From Streptomyces sp. NBC_00258 (lineage in GTDB: Bacteria > Actinomycetota > Actinomycetes > Streptomycetales > Streptomycetaceae): a DNA stretch of 64,000 nt. Location: NCBI RefSeq assembly GCF_036182465.1, contig NZ_CP108081.1:8060001-8124000 (forward strand), read 5' to 3'. Shown piece after piece: positions 49,929 to 58,537 of the stretch. The translations under genes and the position numbers were made by a program. The notes beneath the pieces are model-generated. The model was not told the DNA's origin. It did not search any database and saw only the letters and a list, made by a program, of their open reading frames with translations. Position 1 is the first letter of the stretch; each line of letters starts with the position of its first letter.

Positions 49929-50948
49929 GTGACGGCCAGCATCAACGACGTCGCCCGCGCCGCCAGCGTCTCCGCGTCCACCGTGTCCCGCGCCCTGCGC
50001 GGCCGGGCAGGCGTCTCCGACGAGGTGCGGGACCGGATCGCGGCCGTCGCCGCCCAGCTCGGCTACACCGCGTCCCGCTCCGCCTCCAGCCTGGCCAGCG
50101 GCCGCACCTTCACCATCGGGGTCGTCGTCCCTTACGTGGGGCGCTGGTTCTTCGGCACGGTGCTCGACGCGGCGGAGCAGGTGTTCAGCGCCGCCGGGTA
50201 CGACGTCCTGCTCTACAACCTGGGCGCGCCCGAGTCACGCAAGCGTTTCTTCACCAAGCTGCCGGTCCGCAAGCGGGTGGACGCGGTGCTTTCGCTGCTC
50301 ATCCCCGACGAGGACGAGTCCGCGGCGCTGCGTTCCCTGGGGGTGCCGCTGGCCAGCACGGTCGGTGGCGCCCGGCCCGGCTTCACCGTGGTCGGCATCG
50401 ACGACCGGGCCGGTGCGGAGAGCGCCGTACGGCATCTGGTGAACCTCGGGCACCGCCGGATCGGCATGATCAGCGGATCCAGCGGGCCGTTGCACTGGAC
50501 CACGCCCATCGAGCGCCGCCGGGCGTATCTCGACGTCCTGGCCGAGGCCGGGATCGGGCACGACCCGGCCCTGGAGGCGGACGGCGACTACACCGTCGAG
50601 GGCGGCGAGCGGGCGATGACCGAGCTGCTGGCCGCCTCCCGGCCGCCGACCGCCGTGTTCGCGCAGTCCGACGAGATGGCGATGGGCGCGCTGCGTGCCC
50701 TGCGGCGGCATCGGCTGAAGGTGCCGGACGACGTGTCGGTCGTCGGCTTCGACGATCATGAACTCGCCGACGTGGTGGGGCTGACGACCGTCGCCCAGCC
50801 GGTCGCGGGCCAGGGCGCCGAGGCCGCCCGGCTGCTGCTCCGGCAGCTGGACGAGCCGGCTGCCGAACACCCCGGCCATGTGGAGATGCCCATCCGCCTC
50901 GTCCTGCGCGAGACCACCGCCCCGCCGCGCCCGCGCGGACCGCAGTGA
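49929..50948 (+). CDS. LacI family transcriptional regulator
   Basis: The 339-residue protein has an N-terminal LacI helix-turn-helix (SINDVARAASVSASTVSRAL, DRIAAVAAQLGYTAS) and a periplasmic-binding-protein-like ligand domain (about 60-330) with IGVVVPYVGRWFFG, LGHRRIGMISG and VFAQSDEMAMGAL. GTG start at 49929 behind GGGAGGAAC. It probably binds the two operators upstream and controls both the divergent GH32 gene and the ABC transporter genes that follow. Confidence 0.93.
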   Translation: MTASINDVARAASVSASTVSRALRGRAGVSDEVRDRIAAVAAQLGYTASRSASSLASGRTFTIGVVVPYVGRWFFGTVLDAAEQVFSAAGYDVLLYNLGAPESRKRFFTKLPVRKRVDAVLSLLIPDEDESAALRSLGVPLASTVGGARPGFTVVGIDDRAGAESAVRHLVNLGHRRIGMISGSSGPLHWTTPIERRRAYLDVLAEAGIGHDPALEADGDYTVEGGERAMTELLAASRPPTAVFAQSDEMAMGALRALRRHRLKVPDDVSVVGFDDHELADVVGLTTVAQPVAGQGAEAARLLLRQLDEPAAEHPGHVEMPIRLVLRETTAPPRPRGPQ

Positions 50949-51014
50949 CTCCCTGAGCCCCACACCCCCACGCCTGGAAGCACGTCAGCACATCGGCACA
51001 TCGGCACGTCCGCA

Positions 51015-51052
51015 CTTCGAACCCTCGCCACAGCTTCGAATCCTCGCCACAG
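51015..51052. repeat. Two tandem 19-bp repeats upstream of the binding protein
   Basis: CTTCGAACCCTCGCCACAG is followed directly by CTTCGAATCCTCGCCACAG, one base different, just before the ribosome binding site of the binding-protein gene. TTCGAA is itself palindromic. Confidence 0.65.
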
Positions 51053-51067
51053 CACGGAGGCATGACC

Positions 51068-52411
51068 ATGAGTTCAAGGACCAGAAGGTACCGCCGCACA
51101 GCCTGTACGGGTCTGGCCCTCGTCCTGCCCCTGGCGGCGCTGGCCGCCTGCGGCGGGGGCGGTGGCACCGACACCTCCGCCGAGGCGGGCAGCGGCAAGG
51201 GCACCATCAGCGTCTGGGCCCACCAGGGACAGAAGAGCGAGGCCGCCGCGCTGCAGAACGCGGTGAAGTCCTTCAACTCCTCGCAGAGCGGGATCAAGGT
51301 CGACCTGAAGCTGATCCCCGAGACCGACTACACCAAGACCATCACCGCCACCGACGCCGCCGAGCTGCCCGACGTCATGGAGTTCGACGGTCCGACCATG
51401 GCGAACTTCGTCTACAACAAGAAGCTCGCCCCGATCGACACGTACGTCTCCGCCAAGACCATGGACAACGCGACCCCCGCCGCCAAGGCGCAGGGCGAGA
51501 TCGGCGGCAAGCACTACGGCCTGGGCATGTTCGACTCCGGGCTCGGGATGTACGGCAGCAAGAAGCTGCTGGACGCCGCCGGGGTGAAGTACCCGACGAG
51601 CCTGTCCGACGCCTGGACGGCGGACGAGTTCACCGCCGCCCTCAAGGCGCTCAAGGCCAAGGACTCCGACGGAAAGGTCCTCGACCTCCAGGAGACCGGC
51701 GGCTTCGCCAACGAGTGGGGCACCTACGGCTTCGCCCCGGTCGTCTGGTCCGCGGGCGGCTCCCTCCTCAAGGACGGCAAGGCGGAAGGCGCTCTCGACA
51801 CACCTGCCGTGGTCTCGGCGCTGAAGACCTTCCAGTCCTGGAAGACCTACGTCGACCCCAACACCGACGGCAACGCCTTCGCAAAGGGCCGGGTCGCGCT
51901 GAGCTGGGTCGGCCACTGGATGTACCCGGCCTACAGCGAGGCCCTCGGCGACGACCTCGTCGTGATGCCGCTGCCCGACTTCGGCAACGGCCCCAAGACG
52001 GGCCAGGGTTCCTGGGCGTGGGGCATCGGTGCTGACACCAAGAACGCCAAGGCCGCGGGCGCGTTCCTCGACACCCTGCTGAACGACACCAACGTCACCG
52101 CGATGACCACGGCCAACGGCGCCCCGCCCGCCACCAAGTCGGCGCTCGCCGAGAACGAGCTCTACAAGCAGGGCGGCCCGCTCCAGCTCTTCGCCGACCA
52201 GCTCGCCAAGCCCTGCGGCGACAGCGACATCACCAAGTCCTGCGTCGCCGTCACCCGCCCGGTGACCGCCGGATACCCCGTGATCACCTCGAAGTTCAGC
52301 CAGGCGCTCAGCTCCGTCTACGGCGGCGCCGATCCCAAGGACGCGCTGGCCAAGGCGGCCCGTGCCATCGACCGGGACTTCTCCGACAACGCCGGCTACG
52401 AGATCCCGTAG
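51068..52411 (+). CDS. Sugar-binding lipoprotein (CUT1 family)
   Basis: Extracellular substrate-binding protein, 447 residues. A signal peptide (RRYRRTACTGLALVLPLAALAA) ends in the lipobox LAAC, so it is lipid-anchored. Family features include ITVWAHQGQ-like ISVWAHQGQKSEAA, ADAAELPDVMEFDGP, and WSWAWGIGADTKN. Of the two ATGs (51062, 51068) the second is preferred because CGGAGG then lies seven bases upstream. The two permease genes follow; the ATPase (usually MsiK) is encoded elsewhere. Confidence 0.92.
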   Translation: MSSRTRRYRRTACTGLALVLPLAALAACGGGGGTDTSAEAGSGKGTISVWAHQGQKSEAAALQNAVKSFNSSQSGIKVDLKLIPETDYTKTITATDAAELPDVMEFDGPTMANFVYNKKLAPIDTYVSAKTMDNATPAAKAQGEIGGKHYGLGMFDSGLGMYGSKKLLDAAGVKYPTSLSDAWTADEFTAALKALKAKDSDGKVLDLQETGGFANEWGTYGFAPVVWSAGGSLLKDGKAEGALDTPAVVSALKTFQSWKTYVDPNTDGNAFAKGRVALSWVGHWMYPAYSEALGDDLVVMPLPDFGNGPKTGQGSWAWGIGADTKNAKAAGAFLDTLLNDTNVTAMTTANGAPPATKSALAENELYKQGGPLQLFADQLAKPCGDSDITKSCVAVTRPVTAGYPVITSKFSQALSSVYGGADPKDALAKAARAIDRDFSDNAGYEIP

Positions 52412-52475
52412 GACCCATCGGCCGGGGCGGGCCCGCACCCGTCGCACCCGCCCCCGCCGGGAACAGGACTCACCT

Positions 52476-53492
52476 GTGAAATCCGTCGAACCCGCGCACA
52501 CCGCGCCGCACGACCGGGAGAAGGCACCACCCGTGACACTCGCCAAGCCCGCGCGGCCGACGCGTCCGGTGCGTTCCGGGCGTCCGGGGCGCAAGAACCG
52601 CGACTGGTTGCACGGGTTGCTGATGTCCGCGCCCGCCCTCGTCGGACTGATCGCCTTCGTCGGCGTCCCGTTCGGCTACGCAGTCGTCCTCTCCTTCTAC
52701 AACGTGCGCCTCGGATCCCCGCTGGAGCCCAGCTTCTTCGGCCTGGAGCAGTACCGGCGGCTGTTCACCGACCCCGACCTGTCCGGCCCGTTCCTGCGGG
52801 CCCTGCTGAACAACCTGACCTTCGCCGTGGTCGTCGTACCACTCCAGACGGGCCTCGCGCTGGCCCTGGCGATCCTGCTCAACCGCAAGCTCAAGGCGAT
52901 CGGCCTGTTCCGGTCCTTCTTCTTCATGCCGGTCGTCTTCCCGATGGCCCTGGTCGCGGTCATCTGGCGGCTCATCCTCGCCCGCAGCGGCGACGGTCTG
53001 CTCAACTCGGCGCTGCACACGGTGAGTTTCGGCAACTGGGGCGCTTTCGACTGGCTCGGCGACGGCGCCACCGCGATGGCCTCGATCATCGTGCTGTCCG
53101 TCTGGCAGGGCGTCGGCTTCCAGATGGTCATCCTGCTCGCCGGCCTCCAGCAGATCCCCGGCGAGCTCTACGAGGCCGCCCAGCTCGACCGGGCCTCACC
53201 CTGGCAGCAGTTCCGCCACATCACCCTGCCCGGCATCCGCGGCACCCTCGTCTTCGTCGCGATGCTCACCTCGGTGCTGTCCTTCCGGGTCTTCGACCAG
53301 GTGTACGTCCTCGTCCACGGCGGCGGTCTCGACGAGGACGCCACCCGCACCGTGATGTACCAGGCCGTCACGACCGCCTTCGACCAGAACAACATCGGTC
53401 AGGCGTCCGCGATCACGGTCGTCTTCTTCCTGATCGTCGTCGCCCTGACCCTCATCCAGCGCCGCGTCGTCCGCCCCGGCAACGAGGACTGA
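52476..53492 (+). CDS. Sugar ABC transporter permease 1 (CUT1)
   Basis: Membrane subunit, 338 residues from GTG at 52476; GTG at 52533 with a better GGGAGAAGG is an alternative and would remove a charged, Pro-rich leader of 19 residues. About six membrane segments begin at LLMSAPALVGLIAFVGVPF. The EAA motif is YEAAQLDRASPWQQFRHITLPGI, as in MalF-type permeases. It is followed two bases later by the second permease. Confidence 0.92.
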   Translation: MKSVEPAHTAPHDREKAPPVTLAKPARPTRPVRSGRPGRKNRDWLHGLLMSAPALVGLIAFVGVPFGYAVVLSFYNVRLGSPLEPSFFGLEQYRRLFTDPDLSGPFLRALLNNLTFAVVVVPLQTGLALALAILLNRKLKAIGLFRSFFFMPVVFPMALVAVIWRLILARSGDGLLNSALHTVSFGNWGAFDWLGDGATAMASIIVLSVWQGVGFQMVILLAGLQQIPGELYEAAQLDRASPWQQFRHITLPGIRGTLVFVAMLTSVLSFRVFDQVYVLVHGGGLDEDATRTVMYQAVTTAFDQNNIGQASAITVVFFLIVVALTLIQRRVVRPGNED

Positions 53493-53494
53493 TC

Positions 53495-54331
53495 ATGACC
53501 CGCACACCGCTGCGCCGCTTTCTCGACTACGCCGTCCTGAGCGTGCTGGCCTTCATCTTCGTCCTCCCCGTCCTGTACCTGTTGATCGGCAGTCTCAAGC
53601 CGTCCGACGAGGTGCTGAACGGCCTGTCCGGCTTCCTCCCCACGCACCTCTCCTTCGACAACTACAGTGCCGTCCTGAACAGCTTCGACTCGGACGCCAC
53701 CGGCTACTTCTGGCGCTTCATGGGCATCTCGCTGCTGCTGGCCACCGTCGTGGTCTTCGGCGGGATGATCGTCAACTCCATGGCCGCCTACGGGCTTTCG
53801 CGGCTGAAGTGGCGAGGCCGCAACGCCGTCTTCACCCTCGTCCTGCTGCTGATGCTCGTGCCCTTCGAGGCGGTGGCCGTGCCGCTGTTCTACATGTTCA
53901 ACGACCAGCGCAACACCATCTACATCCAGGCCGTCCCCTTCATCGCCCACGCCTTCTCCATCTACCAGTTCGCCACGTTCTTCCGCGCGATCCCGCCCAG
54001 CATCGAGGAAGCCGCGCGCATCGACGGCGCCGGACCCTGGCGCACCTTCTTCGCGATCATCGTCCCCATGAGCAAGCCGGTGTTCGCGTCGGTGGCCATC
54101 CTGACGTTCCTCACCCAGTGGGGTGCCTTCCTCTGGCCCGTCCTGATGGTCTCCGACCCCTCGGTGCGTCCGCTGCCGCTGCAGATGAGCGTCTTCCAGG
54201 GCCAGCTGCCCGTGGACTGGGGCCAGGTCCTCGCCTTCGGCGTGCTGCTGGTGCTCCCCGTCCTGATCGTCTTCGCGTTCTTCCAGCGCTGGTTCGTCCA
54301 GGGAGTGGCCAGCTCGGCCGTGAAGGGCTGA
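53495..54331 (+). CDS. Sugar ABC transporter permease 2 (CUT1)
   Basis: Membrane subunit, 278 residues, with about six membrane segments and the EAA motif EEAARIDGAGPWRTFFAIIVPMSKP, of MalG type. It pairs with the first permease. No ATPase gene is present nearby, as usual in Streptomyces where a shared ATPase energises many sugar importers. The gene ends 15 bases before the stop of the convergent regulator gene. Confidence 0.93.
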   Translation: MTRTPLRRFLDYAVLSVLAFIFVLPVLYLLIGSLKPSDEVLNGLSGFLPTHLSFDNYSAVLNSFDSDATGYFWRFMGISLLLATVVVFGGMIVNSMAAYGLSRLKWRGRNAVFTLVLLLMLVPFEAVAVPLFYMFNDQRNTIYIQAVPFIAHAFSIYQFATFFRAIPPSIEEAARIDGAGPWRTFFAIIVPMSKPVFASVAILTFLTQWGAFLWPVLMVSDPSVRPLPLQMSVFQGQLPVDWGQVLAFGVLLVLPVLIVFAFFQRWFVQGVASSAVKG

Positions 54332-54346
54332 GCACCCCGACAGGCC

Positions 54347-55327
54347 CTAGGTCAGAAGCTCGACGAGGGCCTCGCCGCGTGGGGTGAGGCTCATCCTGAC
54401 GGACTGGCCCCGGCGCTCACGGACGAGGAGGCCGGCGTCCTCCAGTTGGTGGCAGTGGTAAGTGACTGTCGCTGGGGCGCAGTTGAGGTGGGCGGCCGTC
54501 TCGCTCACGGTCGGGCGGTGGGCCAGGTGCCGGAGGATTCTCGCCCGGACCCGGCCGGCGACGTGACTCAGCGCGTCGCGGGACTCCGGCGAGGGCTCCT
54601 GCCCGGTCCATGCGAGCGCCAGACCTCGGGCCGGGTAGCCGAGCGAGACGCTGTCCCGGGCGTCGAGGCTGAAGATCGAGGCGTTGGTGCCGGACAGCAG
54701 GGGGACCAGGAGGAACCGCCGGTCGCCGAGGGCATGGTCGCCGATCCGGCCGCCGTTGTAGACGAGATCGTCGCCGTCCAGCCTCCACAACGCGTTGAGC
54801 TGGGACAGGACGATCCCGAGCTGTCCCGTCACGGAGGCGATCCCGACGCGCTCGGCCTCCCGCTCGTACACGGCCCGCGTCCGCCGCAGCGCCGGTGCGC
54901 ACGTCGTCCGGACGGCGTCCAGCGCGTCCGCGAAGGCCACGGCGTACCGGCGGGGGTCACGCAGCGCGGGCTCCCACCGGTCCGGTATCCGCCCGCCGAA
55001 CGTGAAGTCGATCCCCTCCAGCACGGTGTCGGCCGGCAGGTCACGCATCAGCGCCAGCGCCTCGCGGATCTCCTGGTCCGAGCCGGCCGCTTCCATCGAC
55101 AGCCAGTCCGGTATGGGCGACACCCCGGGTACGAACAGAGAGGGCAGCAACTGGGCGGCGTCCTGCGGCAATCCGGCGCGGACGGTCCGCCGCACGTGCG
55201 GGAGCACACCCTGCGGACGGCCACCCATGGCGTCGACCAGCAGGGAGACGATCGTGGTGCCCGGCCGGTAAGCCACCTCGACGTTCAGCTGATCGACCCG
55301 CCCCAGCCGCACCCTCGACTCCGCCAC
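54347..55327 (-). CDS. ArsR-like winged-helix regulator with N-terminal ligand domain
   Basis: The 326-residue product starts at GTG 55327 (GGAGGG five bases upstream). Residues 1-240 form a domain of unknown function common in actinomycetes (RVDQLNVEVAYRPGTTIVSLL, GVSPIPDWLS). The C-terminal winged helix (about 255-325) has RPTVSETAAHLNCAPATVTYHCHQLEDAGLL. The domain order (DNA-binding at the C-terminus) is like that of some DUF5937/ArsR-type regulators. Target is not evident; the gene lies between the sugar transporter and a two-component system. Confidence 0.82.
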   Translation of the reverse strand: MAESRVRLGRVDQLNVEVAYRPGTTIVSLLVDAMGGRPQGVLPHVRRTVRAGLPQDAAQLLPSLFVPGVSPIPDWLSMEAAGSDQEIREALALMRDLPADTVLEGIDFTFGGRIPDRWEPALRDPRRYAVAFADALDAVRTTCAPALRRTRAVYEREAERVGIASVTGQLGIVLSQLNALWRLDGDDLVYNGGRIGDHALGDRRFLLVPLLSGTNASIFSLDARDSVSLGYPARGLALAWTGQEPSPESRDALSHVAGRVRARILRHLAHRPTVSETAAHLNCAPATVTYHCHQLEDAGLLVRERRGQSVRMSLTPRGEALVELLT

Positions 55328-55697
55328 AGATCCCTCCCCAGGCCATGTGGTCCCACCGACCATGTCACCACGCTCCGCACCGCCGCCGCGCCTGCGCTTT
55401 TAGACGAGGTTCGAAAGTGTTGCCCCGCGCTCGCCCACCCCGCACGCTGGGTGGTGACAGCGCCGGGCAGTTCGAGGCCGGCACGCACGCGGCCCTGCGC
55501 GGGGGAGGGGGCCGCGACACCGGCACGGGCACGTGCCCGGCGCTGTCCTGCTTCGGCGACGGGGAGTTGCGCAAGGTCGGCCGAACGATCCGGGCGGTCA
55601 CGTCGAGCACGGCCGGGCGTTCCGCGCCATCGATGGGCGCACGCGGCACGCAGGTGGCAACGAACGCCGTACGGCGGCCCGGTGCGCCCGGTCAGGA
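55328..55697 (-). other. Gap without a supported gene
   Basis: About 370 bases between two regulator genes on the minus strand. An open frame of 94 codons (55365-55649, minus) has a random, Pro/Arg-rich composition and no ribosome binding site, and I do not accept it. The region presumably contains the promoter of the winged-helix regulator gene. Confidence 0.4.
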
Positions 55698-56366
55698 TCA
55701 GGCCCGCAGGTATGTGAGGACGGCCAGGACCCTGCGGTGGGTCTTGTCCGTCGGAGGCAGGTCCAGCTTGGTGAGGATGTTGCCGATGTGCTTGCCGACC
55801 GCGGCTTCGGAAACCACCAGTTCCCTTGCGATCGCGCCGTTGGACCTGCCTTCTGCGATCAGCGCCAGCACCTCGCGTTCGCGCGGGGTGAGCTGCTCCA
55901 GCGGATCGCGGCGGCGGCGCAGCAACTGGCGCACCACCTCGGGGTCGACCACCGTCCCGCCGTCCGCCACCTTGTGCAGCGCTTCCACGAACTCCTCGAC
56001 CTGGCCGACCCGGTCCTTGAGCAGATAGCCGACGCCCGATCCGTCGCCGGAGTCCAGGAGTTCGGCGGCGTACGTCCGTTGCACGTACTGACTGAGGACC
56101 AGGACCGGGAGTGCGGGGCGCTTCTCCCGCAGCCGCACTGCCGCGTGCAGGCCCTCGTCCTGGAAACCGGGCGGCATGCGTACGTCCGTCACCACGATGT
56201 CGGGGGCGTGCTCCTCGACCGCGGTGACCAGTGCCTGCGCGTCGCCGACGGCCGCCACCACCTCGTGGCCGCAGCGGACGAGCAGGCCGATGAGCCCTTC
56301 CCGCAGCAGCACGCTGTCCTCGGCCAGCACTACGCGGAGCGGTCGGCCGCCTTGGTCAACTGGCAA
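55698..56366 (-). CDS. LuxR/NarL-type response regulator
   Basis: The 222-residue protein has a receiver domain (LRVVLAEDS acidic pocket, Asp in VVTDVRMPPGF, Lys in YLLKDRV) and a LuxR helix-turn-helix (LTPREREVLALIAEGRSNGAIARELVVSEAAVGKHIGNILTKL). No ATG or GTG fits; the TTG at 56366 has GGAG six bases upstream and gives the expected N-terminus. This start lies inside the sensor kinase gene, 37 bases before its end, so the genes are translationally coupled. The divergent ABC exporter is the likely target. Confidence 0.9.
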   Translation of the reverse strand: MPVDQGGRPLRVVLAEDSVLLREGLIGLLVRCGHEVVAAVGDAQALVTAVEEHAPDIVVTDVRMPPGFQDEGLHAAVRLREKRPALPVLVLSQYVQRTYAAELLDSGDGSGVGYLLKDRVGQVEEFVEALHKVADGGTVVDPEVVRQLLRRRRDPLEQLTPREREVLALIAEGRSNGAIARELVVSEAAVGKHIGNILTKLDLPPTDKTHRRVLAVLTYLRA

Positions 56367-57652
56367 GGAAACTCCACATGCAACAGAGTCGGTCCACCCG
56401 GCGGACTGGTCAGGGAGAGTCTGCCATCCAGGACCGACACCCGGTCCGCGAGACCGGTGAGGCCGCTGCCCGCCGAGGCGTCCGCGCCGCCGCATCCGTC
56501 GTCGCGCACCTCGAGGAACAGGCGTCCGTCGCGATGACCGCCGCTCACCTGCGCGCGGTCGGCCCCGCTGTGCTTGGCAACGTTGGCCAGCGTCTCGCAG
56601 ACCACGAAGTACGCCGCGGACTCGACCGCCCGGGGCAGCCTGCCCGGCAGTTCGAGGTCGACGTCGACGGGGACCGCGCAGCGGTCGGCGGCGTCGGCGA
56701 CCGCGGCTTGCAGGCCGTAGTCCGTGAGGACCTTGGGGTGGATGCCGTGGATGAGCTCCCGCAGCTCCGCGAGCACCTTGCCGGCCTCCGCGTGGGCCTT
56801 GGCGAGCTGGTCGGCGAGCGGGCCGGGCGGGGTGTCCAGGCGGGCCAGCCCGAGCATCATCGTCAGGGCCACCAGGCGCTGTTGGGCGCCGTCATGCAGA
56901 TCGCGCTCGATTCGGCGCCGCTCGGCCTCGAAGGCATCCACCAACCGGACGCGGGAGCGGGCCAGTTCGACCACCTTGACGCCGAGCTCGCCCTCGCGGG
57001 AGGCGATCAGCAGCCGGGTCAGCTCGGCGCGGGCGCCCGCCGTGACGCCGAGCAGGTAGGCGCACAGGACCATCAGGAGCAGGCCCAGTACGGCGACGCC
57101 GAACGCGGTCGGCCACGTGGTGACCGTCCACTGCTTGAGCACCTTCGCCTCTTGGCCGTCGCCGACGGTCGCCATCAGCAACGGGGTGGCGACCATGGAC
57201 AGCGGGAAGAACAGGGCGACCGTGATCGCCAGGGCGTCGACCGGCCACAGCAGCCCGGCGAACAGAAACGCGTACCCGAGCTCCCGCCAGGTCGCCTGCT
57301 CGCGCAGGCGGGTGGTCAGCCAGGCCCACAGTCCCGGCGCGGTCGGCATCTGGTGCCGACCGGACACCCGGTCGCGGTCGATCAGGCGCAGCCTGCGCCG
57401 CTCCACCCAGGCCACCGGGATCCCGCTGAGGGCGACCACGACGAGCAGCGGAAGCCCCACCACGACGATGGCGAGCGCCCCGCAGACCGTCACCACCGTC
57501 ACGATCGCCACCAGGGCGGCGACGCCGGTCACCGCGCCGGTGAGCAGATACGCGGCGGACCGCCAGGGCCAGGCCGACAGCAGGAAGCCCGGCCGGGACA
57601 TGGCCTGCCACACATTCCGAGAGTGCATGTGCATGAACGTAAGTGGCCCCAC
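56330..57652 (-). CDS. Two-component sensor histidine kinase
   Basis: Membrane sensor of 440 residues (ATG at 57652; 57634 also possible). Two pairs of hydrophobic segments (about 30-80 and 125-210) form the sensing part, resembling the putative sensor domain common in actinomycete kinases. The phospho-acceptor is in IERDLHDGAQQRLVALTMMLGLAR, N-box ETLANVAKHSGA, and DDGCGGAD with GSGLTGLADRV at the ATP site. The response regulator begins within its 3' end. Divergent from the ABC exporter. Confidence 0.92.
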   Translation of the reverse strand: MGPLTFMHMHSRNVWQAMSRPGFLLSAWPWRSAAYLLTGAVTGVAALVAIVTVVTVCGALAIVVVGLPLLVVVALSGIPVAWVERRRLRLIDRDRVSGRHQMPTAPGLWAWLTTRLREQATWRELGYAFLFAGLLWPVDALAITVALFFPLSMVATPLLMATVGDGQEAKVLKQWTVTTWPTAFGVAVLGLLLMVLCAYLLGVTAGARAELTRLLIASREGELGVKVVELARSRVRLVDAFEAERRRIERDLHDGAQQRLVALTMMLGLARLDTPPGPLADQLAKAHAEAGKVLAELRELIHGIHPKVLTDYGLQAAVADAADRCAVPVDVDLELPGRLPRAVESAAYFVVCETLANVAKHSGADRAQVSGGHRDGRLFLEVRDDGCGGADASAGSGLTGLADRVSVLDGRLSLTSPPGGPTLLHVEFPCQLTKAADRSA

Positions 57653-57766
57653 CGGTCCGGTGCCATCGGCCCTGGGTCCGTATCGGGGGTAGGCCTGGCA
57701 CTACCCCAAGACTCGTTCGGGCCGTACTGCGTCCCGAGGGCCTTCCGCGGTTTCGTGGAGGCACCG

Positions 57767-58537
57767 ATGAGCCGAGCAGCAGGTGCTGGTGGGGGAAACA
57801 TGACCAACGACGTGATCCGGTTGCGCTCCGTGACCCGGCGGTACGGCGCGGGCGGCATGTCCGTCACCGCCCTCGACCAGGTATCGCTCGCCTTCCCCAG
57901 GGGGACGTTCACCGCTGTGATGGGCCCGTCCGGTTCCGGCAAGTCGACCCTGCTGCAGTGTGCCGCGGGCCTCGACCGGCCGACATCGGGCTCGGTCACC
58001 GTGGGCGACACGGAGCTGACCGGGCTGAGCGAGACCAAGCTGACCCTGCTGCGCCGCGAGCGCATCGGCTTTGTCTTCCAGGCGTTCAACCTGCTGCCGT
58101 CGCTGACCGCCGAGCAGAACGTGGCGCTGCCGCTGCGACTCGCCGGCCGCCGCCCGAGGAAGGACCGGGTGCGCGAGGTGCTCCAGCAGGTCGGACTCGG
58201 CGACCGGGCGCGGCACCGGCCGACGGAGATGTCCGGCGGCCAGCAGCAGCGGGTCGCCCTGGCCCGCGCCCTGATCACCCGCCCCGAGGTGCTGTTCGGC
58301 GACGAGCCGACCGGCTCGCTCGACTCGCAGACCAGCCGCGAGGTGCTGACCCTGCTGCGCGGCATGGTCGACCGGGAGGGCCAGACGGTCATCATGGTCA
58401 CCCACGACCCCGTCGCCGCCTCCTACGCCGACCGCCTCGTCTTCCTCGTCGACGGCCGTGTCGACGGCGAGCTGACCGGCGCCTGTGCCGAGGACATCGC
58501 GGCGCGCATGACCAAGCTGGAGGCCGCGCCGTGCTGA
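57767..58537 (+). CDS. ABC exporter ATP-binding protein (MacB/LolD type)
   Basis: ATPase of 256 residues with Walker A GPSGSGKSTLLQ, Q-loop FVFQAFNLLPSLTAEQN, signature MSGGQQQRVALARAL, Walker B VLFGDEPTGSLDS and H-loop MVTHDP. The ATG at 57767 is preferred because GTGGAGG lies six bases upstream; ATG at 57800 is an alternative with GGGGGAAAC. Co-translated with the permease. This exporter type handles lipoproteins, peptides or antibiotics. Confidence 0.93.
   Translation: MSRAAGAGGGNMTNDVIRLRSVTRRYGAGGMSVTALDQVSLAFPRGTFTAVMGPSGSGKSTLLQCAAGLDRPTSGSVTVGDTELTGLSETKLTLLRRERIGFVFQAFNLLPSLTAEQNVALPLRLAGRRPRKDRVREVLQQVGLGDRARHRPTEMSGGQQQRVALARALITRPEVLFGDEPTGSLDSQTSREVLTLLRGMVDREGQTVIMVTHDPVAASYADRLVFLVDGRVDGELTGACAEDIAARMTKLEAAPC

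Noticed and set aside
55365..55649. A 94-codon minus-strand frame between two regulators
   Set aside because: Its composition is Pro/Arg-rich and irregular, with no ribosome binding site or family resemblance.
56378..57766. A long N-terminal extension of the ABC exporter ATPase
   Set aside because: It is antisense to the sensor kinase gene; the strong GTGGAGG before 57767 and the family alignment fix the start there.
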